Assembly: GCA_017416505.1 (NCBI GenBank)
Contig: JAFQCI010000027.1
Span: forward strand, 1-13,185
Direction: 5' to 3'
Length of the DNA: 13,185 bases
From: Lachnospiraceae bacterium
Lineage (GTDB): Bacteria > Bacillota_A > Clostridia > Lachnospirales > Lachnospiraceae
Both the position numbers and the translations under genes were made by a program. Below, in pieces: positions 7,241 to 13,185 of this stretch (position 1 is the first letter of the stretch; every line of letters begins with the position of its first letter). Below the pieces are notes generated by a model. That model was not told the DNA's origin. It searched no databases and saw only the letters and a list, made by a program, of their open reading frames with translations.

Positions 7241-8441
7241 ATTTGGAATGTACGAATATATCAGAAATATCTGGTTTCATCTTTGTATCGTCTTCATCAT
7301 GATAATTATGATGATAATTACCACAGTATTTCTTTCTAATGTAGACCGGCAGACAAGACTTTATCGGATGACGGAAAACTACTTGGATGATAACAGTATT
7401 TTTATCAGCTTTGCAAACAGTAAGTTATTAGATGAACTGGAAGCTGTGGAGAAGATTCTGGCGGCACAGACAGTAAGTGGATACGTGGAACAGGATTCAG
7501 AAGAAAAAATCATCAGTACCGCTGTATATACAGAAGAGATGATGAAATATTTAAAACCACGTCTTAGTGTTGGAGAACAGTTAAAAAAGGCTGATGTGGA
7601 TGAAGATACCATTGCAGTTCTGATTTCCAGGAATGATTATGGAATCAATGTGGGAGATACTTTTGTTTACAACATATACAGCGAGGAAGGGATTCTTAGT
7701 GTAAAGGTGTATGTTGCCGGAATTATAAGTGAAGGACAAAAGATTTATGATGGAAAAACGGAAATAAAAAAAAGCATGGCTTATGAAGATTTTTTTACTA
7801 CCTACAGTTACCAGCAGACCGGAGAAGTTGTGATGATTACAAGCGAACAGGAAATAAGTAAAATCAGTAGTATAAAAGAAAATTTTGTTTATAGGAACTG
7901 TATTGTAAAGTTGGAAGATGGAGTACCGGAAGAAAGCAGGGTAGCAAATATTGAGAAAATAAGTAAGTTTGAAACTGAGTTGTTCGGGTTTGCCAGTGTG
8001 AATGTGTATCCTGAAGCAAAAGATTTGGTATCCCGGAGTAAAAGTATGCTGAAGGGAGAACTTTTAAAATATATTCCGTTGTCTGTGATTGTATTTGTAT
8101 TGTTAAGCATATGCATTACGGGAATGGTAACCATCAAGACTGCCCGTAGTACCAGGTATTATGGAATTTTATATACCTGTGGAATGCAGTACCGGGTGGC
8201 ACAGTTTATGACCGGTGTGGAAATGGGAATGAACTGTCTTATTGCAGTGATATTTACGGTTAGTTTATTAGAGATTCAAAATAATCTGAAACTGGTGGGC
8301 GAGATAAACTGCAGTCTGGAATTGCCGGAACTTATGGCTATGGTGCTGATTTGTGCAGTGCTGATTCTTTGGTCAGTATTTACTGCAAGGGGAATTTTAA
8401 AGGAAAATACACCGGTGGAGATATTAAAGGACAGAGAATGA
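7233..8441 (+). CDS. FtsX/MacB-like ABC transporter permease, second subunit (402 aa)
   Basis: AGGAGG (7220-7225) precedes ATG 7233, which overlaps the first FtsX-like gene by 8 bp. Span 1 is about 16-34, followed by an extracytoplasmic domain (35-278) and three spans at about 281-301, 331-346 and 364-384. The coupling loop TARSTRYYGILYTCGMQY sits between spans 2 and 3. The C-terminus TPVEILKDRE matches the common FtsX/MacB ending 'P.e.L+'. The periplasm-equivalent domain is larger than that of its partner, and the two are clearly diverged, so they probably form an asymmetric heterodimer (as LolC/LolE). Confidence 0.85.
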   Translation: MIRFGMYEYIRNIWFHLCIVFIMIIMMIITTVFLSNVDRQTRLYRMTENYLDDNSIFISFANSKLLDELEAVEKILAAQTVSGYVEQDSEEKIISTAVYTEEMMKYLKPRLSVGEQLKKADVDEDTIAVLISRNDYGINVGDTFVYNIYSEEGILSVKVYVAGIISEGQKIYDGKTEIKKSMAYEDFFTTYSYQQTGEVVMITSEQEISKISSIKENFVYRNCIVKLEDGVPEESRVANIEKISKFETELFGFASVNVYPEAKDLVSRSKSMLKGELLKYIPLSVIVFVLLSICITGMVTIKTARSTRYYGILYTCGMQYRVAQFMTGVEMGMNCLIAVIFTVSLLEIQNNLKLVGEINCSLELPELMAMVLICAVLILWSVFTARGILKENTPVEILKDRE

Positions 8442-8518
8442 AAAAAGAAAAAATTAGCAGGCGTTTGCGAAGCTTAATATTCTATTTGAAAGTGATGAAA
8501 AAGAAACATATTCTTTGA
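8438..8518 (+). CDS. Possible 26-residue basic peptide, coupled to the FtsX-like gene
   Basis: ATG 8438 overlaps the preceding stop (ATGA) and has AAAGGA (8426-8431) 6 nt upstream, a good translation signal. The product begins MKKEKISRRLRSLIFYLKV and is strongly basic with a short hydrophobic patch. It could be a small membrane peptide, a leader controlling the next gene, or a chance or decayed frame. No family recognised. Confidence 0.3.
   Translation: MKKEKISRRLRSLIFYLKVMKKKHIL
8486..8514 (+). promoter_or_regulatory. Candidate internal promoter before the 177-aa membrane protein
   Basis: TTGAAA (8486-8491) and TATTCT (8509-8514) are separated by 17 nt. This would give a short leader before ATG 8565. 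It lies in the only gap (123 nt) within the first operon apart from the tiny frame at 8438. AT-richness makes chance matches common. Confidence 0.3.
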
Positions 8519-8564
8519 TAGTTTCGTAATTACCTAAAAAAATTTGAGAAAAGAGGAGAAGCGT

Positions 8565-9098
8565 ATGGAGAAGAGAAAACGTATTATAATAACTGCTATA
8601 ATTGTACTTGGAGTAATTGTAGTAGCAGTGGGAGTTCTTTGTTTTTTGAATAAGGATAAATGGTTTTCGAAGGAAAAACCTGTTACAGACATTGTTGAGA
8701 ATGGAGATTTAGTTGAATTTAATGTAGAGCGGAAGTTTTATCTTTATGAGGAAAATCCATTGAGTGAAGAGGCGAAAGATGTTAAGCCATTAAAAGAGGT
8801 AGAAGTAGTAATACAGGGAACAGCAAATTCTAAAACAGAAGAGTTTGATGGAGAGATAAGTGTGGAAGGATTTGAATTAGGAGGGAATACACAAAGTTAT
8901 TCTTTTATTAAGAGTTCGGAAAAAGAAAAATATAGTTACACTATTGTGGCAGCAGGGTGCAATGTTGAAAATCTGGAAAGTGTGGAAGGCCCTTTGTATT
9001 ATTATGATATCACTGTTTCAAAAGATTTGAAGCAAATTAAAATATGGATTATTAGTAGGGATAATGAATGGCACTGGGCTGTAAATGATGGTTATTAA
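8565..9098 (+). CDS. Single-span membrane-anchored protein of unknown function (177 aa)
   Basis: ATG 8565 has GAGGAG (8553-8558) 6 nt upstream and gives the basic N-terminus MEKRKR before a hydrophobic helix (about 7-28, IIITAIIVLGVIVVAVGVL). No signal peptidase site is obvious, so it is probably a membrane anchor with an outward domain. Residues 45-177 are acidic and strand-rich, ending in an aromatic tail DNEWHWAVNDGY. No cysteine pair or catalytic motif is evident. It lies 14 nt before the ATPase of the FtsX-type exporter, between it and the permeases, so it is probably an accessory part of that exporter, in a position like a MacA-type adaptor but much shorter. Not recognised. Confidence 0.75.
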   Translation: MEKRKRIIITAIIVLGVIVVAVGVLCFLNKDKWFSKEKPVTDIVENGDLVEFNVERKFYLYEENPLSEEAKDVKPLKEVEVVIQGTANSKTEEFDGEISVEGFELGGNTQSYSFIKSSEKEKYSYTIVAAGCNVENLESVEGPLYYYDITVSKDLKQIKIWIISRDNEWHWAVNDGY

Positions 9099-9112
9099 CA
9101 GGAGGAAATTCC

Positions 9113-9781
9113 ATGATAGAACTGAAAAACATATATAAAACATATTATTCCGGAAAATCCAACGAGTTTACTGCGTTAAAGGATGCCACTCTTACCATAG
9201 AAGATGGGGAAATGGTGGCGGTCATTGGAAAATCCGGGGCAGGAAAATCTACATTAATGCATATCTTGGGGTGTATCGATGACTTTGATAAGGGAGAATA
9301 CTTTCTAAATGGAGAGGATATTTCAAAAGTCAGCGAGAAAAGAAGGGCAAATATCAGAAATAAGGAAGTGGGAATCGTATTACAGGATTTTGCGTTGGTG
9401 GAAAGCTATTCTGTGATTGAGAATGTAATGTTACCTTTATATTTTTCGAAGCATACCGGAAACAGAAAAGTCAGGGAACAAAAGGCACTGGAGATATTAA
9501 AACAGATGGAAATGGATAAGTTTTCAGATAAGAAGGTAAATAAACTTTCCGGGGGTCAAAAGCAGCGTGTGGCAATCGCCAGGGCAATGATAAATGAGCC
9601 TACGGTTCTTCTGGCAGATGAACCTACAGGAGCCTTGGATGTAAAGACCTCAAAAGAGATTATGGGGATATTTAAGGCATTGAATGAAAAGGGAACTACG
9701 GTAATTATTATTACCCATGATATGGAGGTTGCGAAGGAATGCAACAGGGTGATTGAAATTAGTGACGGATGTATTCTTTGA
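9113..9781 (+). CDS. ABC transporter ATP-binding protein, LolD/MacB/SalX type (222 aa)
   Basis: Start ATG 9113 follows AGGAGG (9100-9105). It is a complete ATPase of typical length for this group: Walker A GKSGAGKST (39-47), Q-loop Gln91, signature LSGGQKQR (145-152), Walker B VLLADEP (165-171) with the group-typical PTGALD, and switch His202 in ITHD. The N-terminus MIELKNIYKTYYSG...FTALKD is that of MacB/LolD/BceA-like ATPases, which partner FtsX-fold permeases, so it should drive the two permeases at 6137-8441. It is the last gene before a terminator. Confidence 0.95.
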   Translation: MIELKNIYKTYYSGKSNEFTALKDATLTIEDGEMVAVIGKSGAGKSTLMHILGCIDDFDKGEYFLNGEDISKVSEKRRANIRNKEVGIVLQDFALVESYSVIENVMLPLYFSKHTGNRKVREQKALEILKQMEMDKFSDKKVNKLSGGQKQRVAIARAMINEPTVLLADEPTGALDVKTSKEIMGIFKALNEKGTTVIIITHDMEVAKECNRVIEISDGCIL

Positions 9782-9800
9782 GTGAAAATCAGAGATAAAG

Positions 9801-9853
9801 GACAACGACCAATGTTTTTATGTAAGTAAAAGGTTGGTGGTTGTCTTTTTTTT
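9801..9853 (+). terminator. Intrinsic terminator of the first operon
   Basis: GACAAC-G-ACCAA (9801-9812) pairs with TTGGT-G-GTTGTC (9834-9845), an 11-bp stem with one G/G mismatch and a 21-nt loop. It is followed by eight T (9846-9853) and lies 20 nt after the ATPase stop codon. Confidence 0.8.
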
Positions 9854-9871
9854 ATCTTAATAAAATCTTAA
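9854..9871 (+). promoter_or_regulatory. Direct repeat resembling an OmpR-family response-regulator site
   Basis: ATCTTAA (9854-9860) is repeated exactly at 9865-9871, an 11-nt period (one helical turn), ending 12 nt before the -35 box of the next promoter. Two hexamer repeats at this period and position are the usual layout of VanR/PhoP/BceR-type activator sites. No regulator gene is in the window. Confidence 0.45.
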
Positions 9872-9883
9872 CCTGTTATGTCA

Positions 9884-9912
9884 TTGTTTCTAAATAAAAT
9901 AAAAATTATACT
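9884..9912 (+). promoter_or_regulatory. Sigma-A-type promoter of the second operon
   Basis: TTGTTT (9884-9889), a 17-nt spacer and TATACT (9907-9912). Transcription would start near 9919, leaving a leader of about 107 nt before ATG 10026. It lies just after the terminator of the first operon, as expected for a separate unit. Confidence 0.6.
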
Positions 9913-9930
9913 TTAGATAGAATCGTAAGT

Positions 9931-10008
9931 GATGGTTAGCCTGATAAAAATTATGCAATATAGCGCCATCAGAATAAATCAGGCAATTGCCTATCAGAAT
10001 AAATGGCG
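9931..10008 (+). promoter_or_regulatory. Leader region with nested inverted and direct repeats, possible riboregulator or operator
   Basis: AGGCAATTGCCT (9981-9992) is a perfect 12-bp palindrome. It is flanked by two copies of ATCAGAATAAAT (9968-9979, 9993-10004) and enclosed by CGCCAT/ATGGCG (9964-9969/10003-10008). Upstream GCCTGAT (9939-9945) can pair with ATCAGGC (9978-9984), and GATGG (9931-9935) with CCATC (9966-9970). These pairings exclude some of the others. The outer stem ends 4 nt before the G-rich ribosome site. Confidence 0.5.
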
Positions 10009-10025
10009 AAAAGGGGGAAGGATTT

Positions 10026-11114
10026 ATGAGGCGAAAAATGACGGTGATTCTGATGGTTTTGGTTTTTCTATTAACTGGATGCCAAAATCAGACAAGCAAG
10101 GAACCCAAAAGTATAGATGAGGAAACAGCATTGAAAACTGTTTTTCCGGAATCCTATCATTATACCGGTGAACAAGTGGTGATAAATATTGAAAAAATTG
10201 AACCGGGAGAAGCATATTTTATTAATGGTACTTCTACTCCTATGGAACTGGATTGTATAGGGATTGGAAGAATGTTTATGCCAGATGATGGAACAAACGA
10301 AATTAATATGGAGCAAAAATGTATTCTGAGCAAGGAAATGCTGGGAGATGCATATATGGAAATGTTTTTGTGGGGGGAAAACTCATTTGAGTATGTCTCT
10401 AACAAAACATTGAAATATGCTGCCAGTTTTGGAGAATCGAAAAGAGGGTGCAACTATAACCTTCCATTGTTCTTAGAAAAAAAGGAATTTTCTTTTGGAA
10501 GTGATAAGGAAGCATTAGAGGAAATTATAAAGTTTCTGGAGGAAGCAGGTATTCACCTGGAAGAAAATTATAAGGTATATACCTGTTACTTGGATTATGA
10601 AACCCTCAGGGAACAAGAGGCCTACTATGATATGGATGGAAACAAATTGGATATAGGAAGTAAGTGGGAATGGTCAGAGGCAGATAATGCTTATCTTTTT
10701 TATATACATCAGGCTTATTGTAATCTTGAGGATTATAAATGTGGCAAGAAGTGGAAACCGAAAGTTGAGATATATAATGCGCAAATTAAAGTTATTTATA
10801 CTTCAGATGGAATTGCTGAAATGGTGGTTCGTGATTTAAGCACGTATTCTATGGGTTCTACAAAGGAACAGCTTCTGGATTTTGAGACTATCATCCAAAA
10901 TATAATTTCACACTACGAGTATATTTTGGGGAACAGTTTATATGAAATAACTTCAGCACAACTAATCTGCGATGTCAAAACACCAAATTCTGATATGCCT
11001 GGTGAGATTATACCAGTATGGGAGTTTGAAGTTACAGAAAAAACGGAAGGAGGACTAGAGATGCATTACGAACAACGGTTTAATGCCATTACAGGTGAAA
11101 AAATGGAACATTGA
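10026..11114 (+). CDS. Putative lipoprotein C, function unknown (362 aa)
   Basis: ATG 10026 starts a lipoprotein signal, MRRKMTVILMVLVFLLTGC, with lipobox LLTGC and lipidated Cys19. GGGGGAAGG (10013-10021) is the ribosome site. An in-frame start at 9987 would fall inside the structured leader and spoil the signal. The mature protein is acidic and Tyr/Trp-rich. Its C-terminus (PVWEFEVTEK...HYEQRFNAITGEKMEH) resembles the end of PepSY-like or peptidase-propeptide-like domains ('vWev...y.v.a.tGe'), by eye only. It is the first gene of the second operon and precedes two ABC permeases, just as lipoproteins A and B precede the first exporter. Likely an exposed accessory or immunity/sensor lipoprotein of that transporter. 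Confidence 0.8.
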   Translation: MRRKMTVILMVLVFLLTGCQNQTSKEPKSIDEETALKTVFPESYHYTGEQVVINIEKIEPGEAYFINGTSTPMELDCIGIGRMFMPDDGTNEINMEQKCILSKEMLGDAYMEMFLWGENSFEYVSNKTLKYAASFGESKRGCNYNLPLFLEKKEFSFGSDKEALEEIIKFLEEAGIHLEENYKVYTCYLDYETLREQEAYYDMDGNKLDIGSKWEWSEADNAYLFYIHQAYCNLEDYKCGKKWKPKVEIYNAQIKVIYTSDGIAEMVVRDLSTYSMGSTKEQLLDFETIIQNIISHYEYILGNSLYEITSAQLICDVKTPNSDMPGEIIPVWEFEVTEKTEGGLEMHYEQRFNAITGEKMEH

Positions 11115-11131
11115 TACGAGGGGGGATGGCA

Positions 11132-11200
11132 ATGAAAGACGGCAGTGAGTGGCATTATGAAAAATGGTTTCATGCAGTTACCGGTGAATGTATAAATTGA
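11132..11200 (+). pseudogene. Remnant of a duplicated lipoprotein C-terminus
   Basis: Frame ATG 11132 to TGA 11198-11200 encodes 22 residues including SEWHYEKWFHAVTGE. This aligns without gaps to the last residues of lipoprotein C (LEMHYEQRFNAITGE): 10 of 16 positions are identical and the DNA over the best 42 nt matches at 33. It is best explained as the surviving tail of a tandem paralogue lost by deletion. A G-run (11120-11125) lies 6 nt before the ATG, so translation of a short peptide is possible. Confidence 0.6.
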
Positions 11201-11212
11201 CAGGGAGGAATT

Positions 11213-11986
11213 ATGAAGGCGAAATTAAAGGACTATCTGTATATGGACTTCCGGCGGGCATTTGGAAATTGGAAAATTCCTGTGGGAGTTTTGGGTATTT
11301 GTGTGGCTTTTTTATACAATGGTTTTGTACCGGCGGATGCAGTGTCATGGGTAAATTATATGATATTAGGGACAACGCTGATTATGGTAGCATTTATGTT
11401 CTCTATATATCCTTATGCTACAGCATTTTGTGAGGATATGGAGTACCGGAGTGATATGCAGTTTATTTTACGTGGCAGCCCTTTTTCCTATGCCTGTTCA
11501 AAACTGTTAATGGTATTTTTTAGTACTGTTTTTACAATGTTAAGTGGTTTTCTTTTGACGATATTTATTATATATCTAAGATATGGACTGCCGACTAAGA
11601 ATGCAATCACAAATATAGTTGACGCCCATGGACATTATTATCAGTTGGTGGAGCAGGAAAATTATATATTATATTTTCTTTGTGCCGGTTTACAGGTTGG
11701 GAGTCTGGCTGGAGCATTGGCTGTGATAGGGCTTGTCTGCTCCCTGTTTATCAGAAATCGTATGATGGTGTGCATTCTTCCAGTAGCATTTTTTTATGTA
11801 CAGGACATTATGGCAGCCCGTTTCCTAGGGGTAATAAAGGGAAGTGTGTTTTCTTTAAATGGAATTGGAATTCAGAGCCTTGGTTTTACAGTAGAGGGTC
11901 AGAGCTGGCAGTTATTTTATGTTCAAATATTAGTGATACTAGTATGTTCCGGTGTCATTATGTGTTGGAAAATGAGAAGGCGGTGA
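11213..11986 (+). CDS. ABC transporter permease C, six-span (257 aa)
   Basis: ATG 11213 follows AGGGAGGAA. Six hydrophobic spans are seen at about 22-38, 47-67, 95-122, 152-178, 184-200 and 232-252, with a polar loop (123-150) between spans 3 and 4. The segment CEDMEYRSDMQFILRGSPFSY after span 2 is the cytoplasmic coupling region typical of ABC-2 permeases. Length and topology are like LanE/LanG-type immunity permeases and other small ABC-2 subunits. It lies 5 nt upstream of a second permease, and the third ATPase follows. It probably forms the membrane channel together with the next gene; substrate unknown. Confidence 0.8.
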   Translation: MKAKLKDYLYMDFRRAFGNWKIPVGVLGICVAFLYNGFVPADAVSWVNYMILGTTLIMVAFMFSIYPYATAFCEDMEYRSDMQFILRGSPFSYACSKLLMVFFSTVFTMLSGFLLTIFIIYLRYGLPTKNAITNIVDAHGHYYQLVEQENYILYFLCAGLQVGSLAGALAVIGLVCSLFIRNRMMVCILPVAFFYVQDIMAARFLGVIKGSVFSLNGIGIQSLGFTVEGQSWQLFYVQILVILVCSGVIMCWKMRRR

Positions 11987-11991
11987 CAGAA

Positions 11992-12861
11992 ATGAAGGAA
12001 ATGCATAAAAAAAGAATTGTTCGCAGCTGTTTTCAGGAATACATAAGTAAAATAAGGTCTGTTCGGTTCTTATGTGCAGTGTTGTTGATGGTTGCACTGG
12101 TGTGTTCCGTAGCGAAGGGTATGGACCAGCTGATGATAGATACGAAGGAGTGGGTTACTCCATGGATGATGCCACATTTTTTTGATAATTTATATTTTGT
12201 TACTTTTTATGGGTTCATCATATGCTATATGTATTCCGATGTTCCTTTTATGAATCGCTCTGAACTTTATAAGATTTTAAGAGAGGGTCGGATTACATGG
12301 TGCGTGGAGAAAATGGTAGCCATTGTACTTCAGGCATTTACCATGGTGGGACTTACTATCTTTGCATCCATATTAGTTTTTGTTCCAAGGCTGAAATTTG
12401 AATGGGAATGGGGAAGAATCATATATACCATGACATATTCTGAAAGCCTTTATGAGTACAATGTATTTGGCTGGTTATCTCGTATAATTTATACGAAATA
12501 TACTCCGGTTCAGGCGATGTTGCTTTGCTTTTTTATGGTTGGACTGATTTCTTCTCTCATGGGACTTCTTATGTTTGCAGTCAGCCTGTACGCGAATCGG
12601 ATGACGGCAGTTTCCATTGCTGCAATACTGACAGGACTGAATCTATCCGGATCTAAATTTATATCTGCATCATGGCTGCCTTATGTAATTCCTTTTTACT
12701 GGTGTCGCCTTTCTATATATGGACAGCCGGTATCTCGTGTAAGGAATTATCCGTCCCTTACGTTTTATATCATGCTAAGTTGTATTGTGATAGGTGTTTC
12801 TGTGGGAGCTATTTTATTACGGGCAAGGCGGATAGAGTACATTTGGAATAAAGAAGAGTAA
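11992..12861 (+). CDS. ABC transporter permease D, six-span (289 aa)
   Basis: ATG 11992 is used because it begins 5 nt after the previous stop. An alternative ATG at 12001 has no room for a ribosome site, and the long open frame upstream (from about 11680) overlaps permease C and is a shadow. Spans are about 25-42, 66-82, 106-131, 175-200, 205-222 and 256-277. A charged coupling segment (NRSELYKILREGRITW, 88-103) follows span 2 and parallels the 'GR' motif of the other permeases. It ends with a basic tail. Partner of permease C in a heterodimeric ABC exporter whose ATPase starts at 12928. Confidence 0.8.
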   Translation: MKEMHKKRIVRSCFQEYISKIRSVRFLCAVLLMVALVCSVAKGMDQLMIDTKEWVTPWMMPHFFDNLYFVTFYGFIICYMYSDVPFMNRSELYKILREGRITWCVEKMVAIVLQAFTMVGLTIFASILVFVPRLKFEWEWGRIIYTMTYSESLYEYNVFGWLSRIIYTKYTPVQAMLLCFFMVGLISSLMGLLMFAVSLYANRMTAVSIAAILTGLNLSGSKFISASWLPYVIPFYWCRLSIYGQPVSRVRNYPSLTFYIMLSCIVIGVSVGAILLRARRIEYIWNKEE

Positions 12862-12927
12862 GAAATGAGCATTTATGGTAAATGTAAACAGGTAACAGTT
12901 ATAAATGAGGAAGAATGGAGGATGATT

Positions 12928-13185
12928 ATGGAAAATATGGAGAAAGGAAAAGAAGACAATGGACAGGTCGTAATCCGGGTGGAACACGCTTGTAAAAGTT
13001 TTAAGAAACAACAGGTGTTAAAGGATGTTTCTCTAACATGCAGGCAGGGAGAAATATGTGGAATTGTAGGGCATAATGGTTCTGGTAAAACGGTATTATT
13101 TAAATGTATCTGCGGGCTGCTATATCTGGATAGTGGCAGTATTTTTATTCGGGATAAGAAAATGCATAAGGATATCGATATGTTA
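12928..13185 (+). CDS. ABC transporter ATP-binding protein, 3'-truncated by window edge
   Basis: The first 86 residues are visible. GGAGG (12917-12921) lies 6 nt before ATG 12928. ATG 12922 is too close to it, and ATG 12865 is in frame but has only a weak ribosome site. Residues 16-42 read VIRVEHACKSFKKQQVLKDVS, the usual N-terminal strand region of ABC ATPases, and Walker A is GHNGSGKT (48-55). Q-loop, signature and Walker B lie beyond the window. It should power permeases C and D; the order permease, permease, ATPase recalls rearranged LanFEG immunity sets, though this is only a layout argument. Confidence 0.9.
   Translation, partial: MENMEKGKEDNGQVVIRVEHACKSFKKQQVLKDVSLTCRQGEICGIVGHNGSGKTVLFKCICGLLYLDSGSIFIRDKKMHKDIDML

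Noticed and set aside
7296..7325. Short tandem ATGATAATTATGATG-like repeat
   Set aside because: It encodes Met/Ile residues of the first transmembrane helix of the second FtsX-like permease and is explained by composition.
11680..11991. Long upstream extension of permease D
   Set aside because: It lies out of frame inside permease C and encodes no hydrophobic pattern; the start at 11992 directly follows the permease C stop.
1..13185. CRISPR array, tRNA/rRNA, insertion sequence, integrase or phage genes
   Set aside because: No regularly spaced repeats, cloverleaf-like sequence, transposase or recombinase motif was seen on either strand.

Overview
The window looks like an AT-rich, low-GC Gram-positive genome, most likely a gut or rumen clostridium near Lachnospiraceae. 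This is inferred from purine-rich Shine-Dalgarno sites (AGGAGG or runs of G), lipoproteins with LTGC or LCGC lipoboxes, AGA/ATA/GGA-rich codon use and many tightly packed membrane-transport genes. No rRNA, tRNA, CRISPR, insertion sequence or plasmid function was seen. All supported genes are on the + strand.

Left edge (1-940): the C-terminal part of an AgrB-like membrane peptidase (His and Cys seven residues apart) ends at 412. It is followed by a small, beta-rich secreted protein of unknown family. That gene has a good ribosome site at an ATG (484), but the ATG is out of frame with the body. Removing one A from an A5 tract restores a textbook signal peptide. The gene is also flanked by an imperfect inverted repeat whose two copies resemble promoters facing into it.

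First operon (about 980-9850): two lipoproteins (983-1939, 1932-2984). Then an ABC-2 exporter made of permease, ATPase and permease (3002-6118, genes overlapping). Then two FtsX/MacB-type permeases (6137-8441), a possible 26-residue peptide (8438-8518), a 177-residue single-span membrane protein (8565-9098) and a LolD/MacB-type ATPase (9113-9781). An intrinsic terminator closes the block at 9801-9853.

Second operon (about 9854 to the right edge): a response-regulator-like direct repeat, a sigma-A-type promoter and a leader of about 107 nt rich in inverted repeats. These are followed by a third lipoprotein (10026-11114), a decayed remnant of a duplicated lipoprotein C-terminus (11132-11200), two six-span ABC permeases (11213-11986, 11992-12861) and the start of a third ATPase (12928, running off the window).

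Taken together there are three ABC transport modules, three lipoproteins, a peptide-signal processing enzyme and one small exported protein. This arrangement resembles peptide or bacteriocin production, sensing and self-protection loci (LanFEG-like and BceAB/MacB-like exporters), but no gene identifies the cargo. That joint function is inference. Only the ABC components and, less firmly, AgrB are recognisable families.
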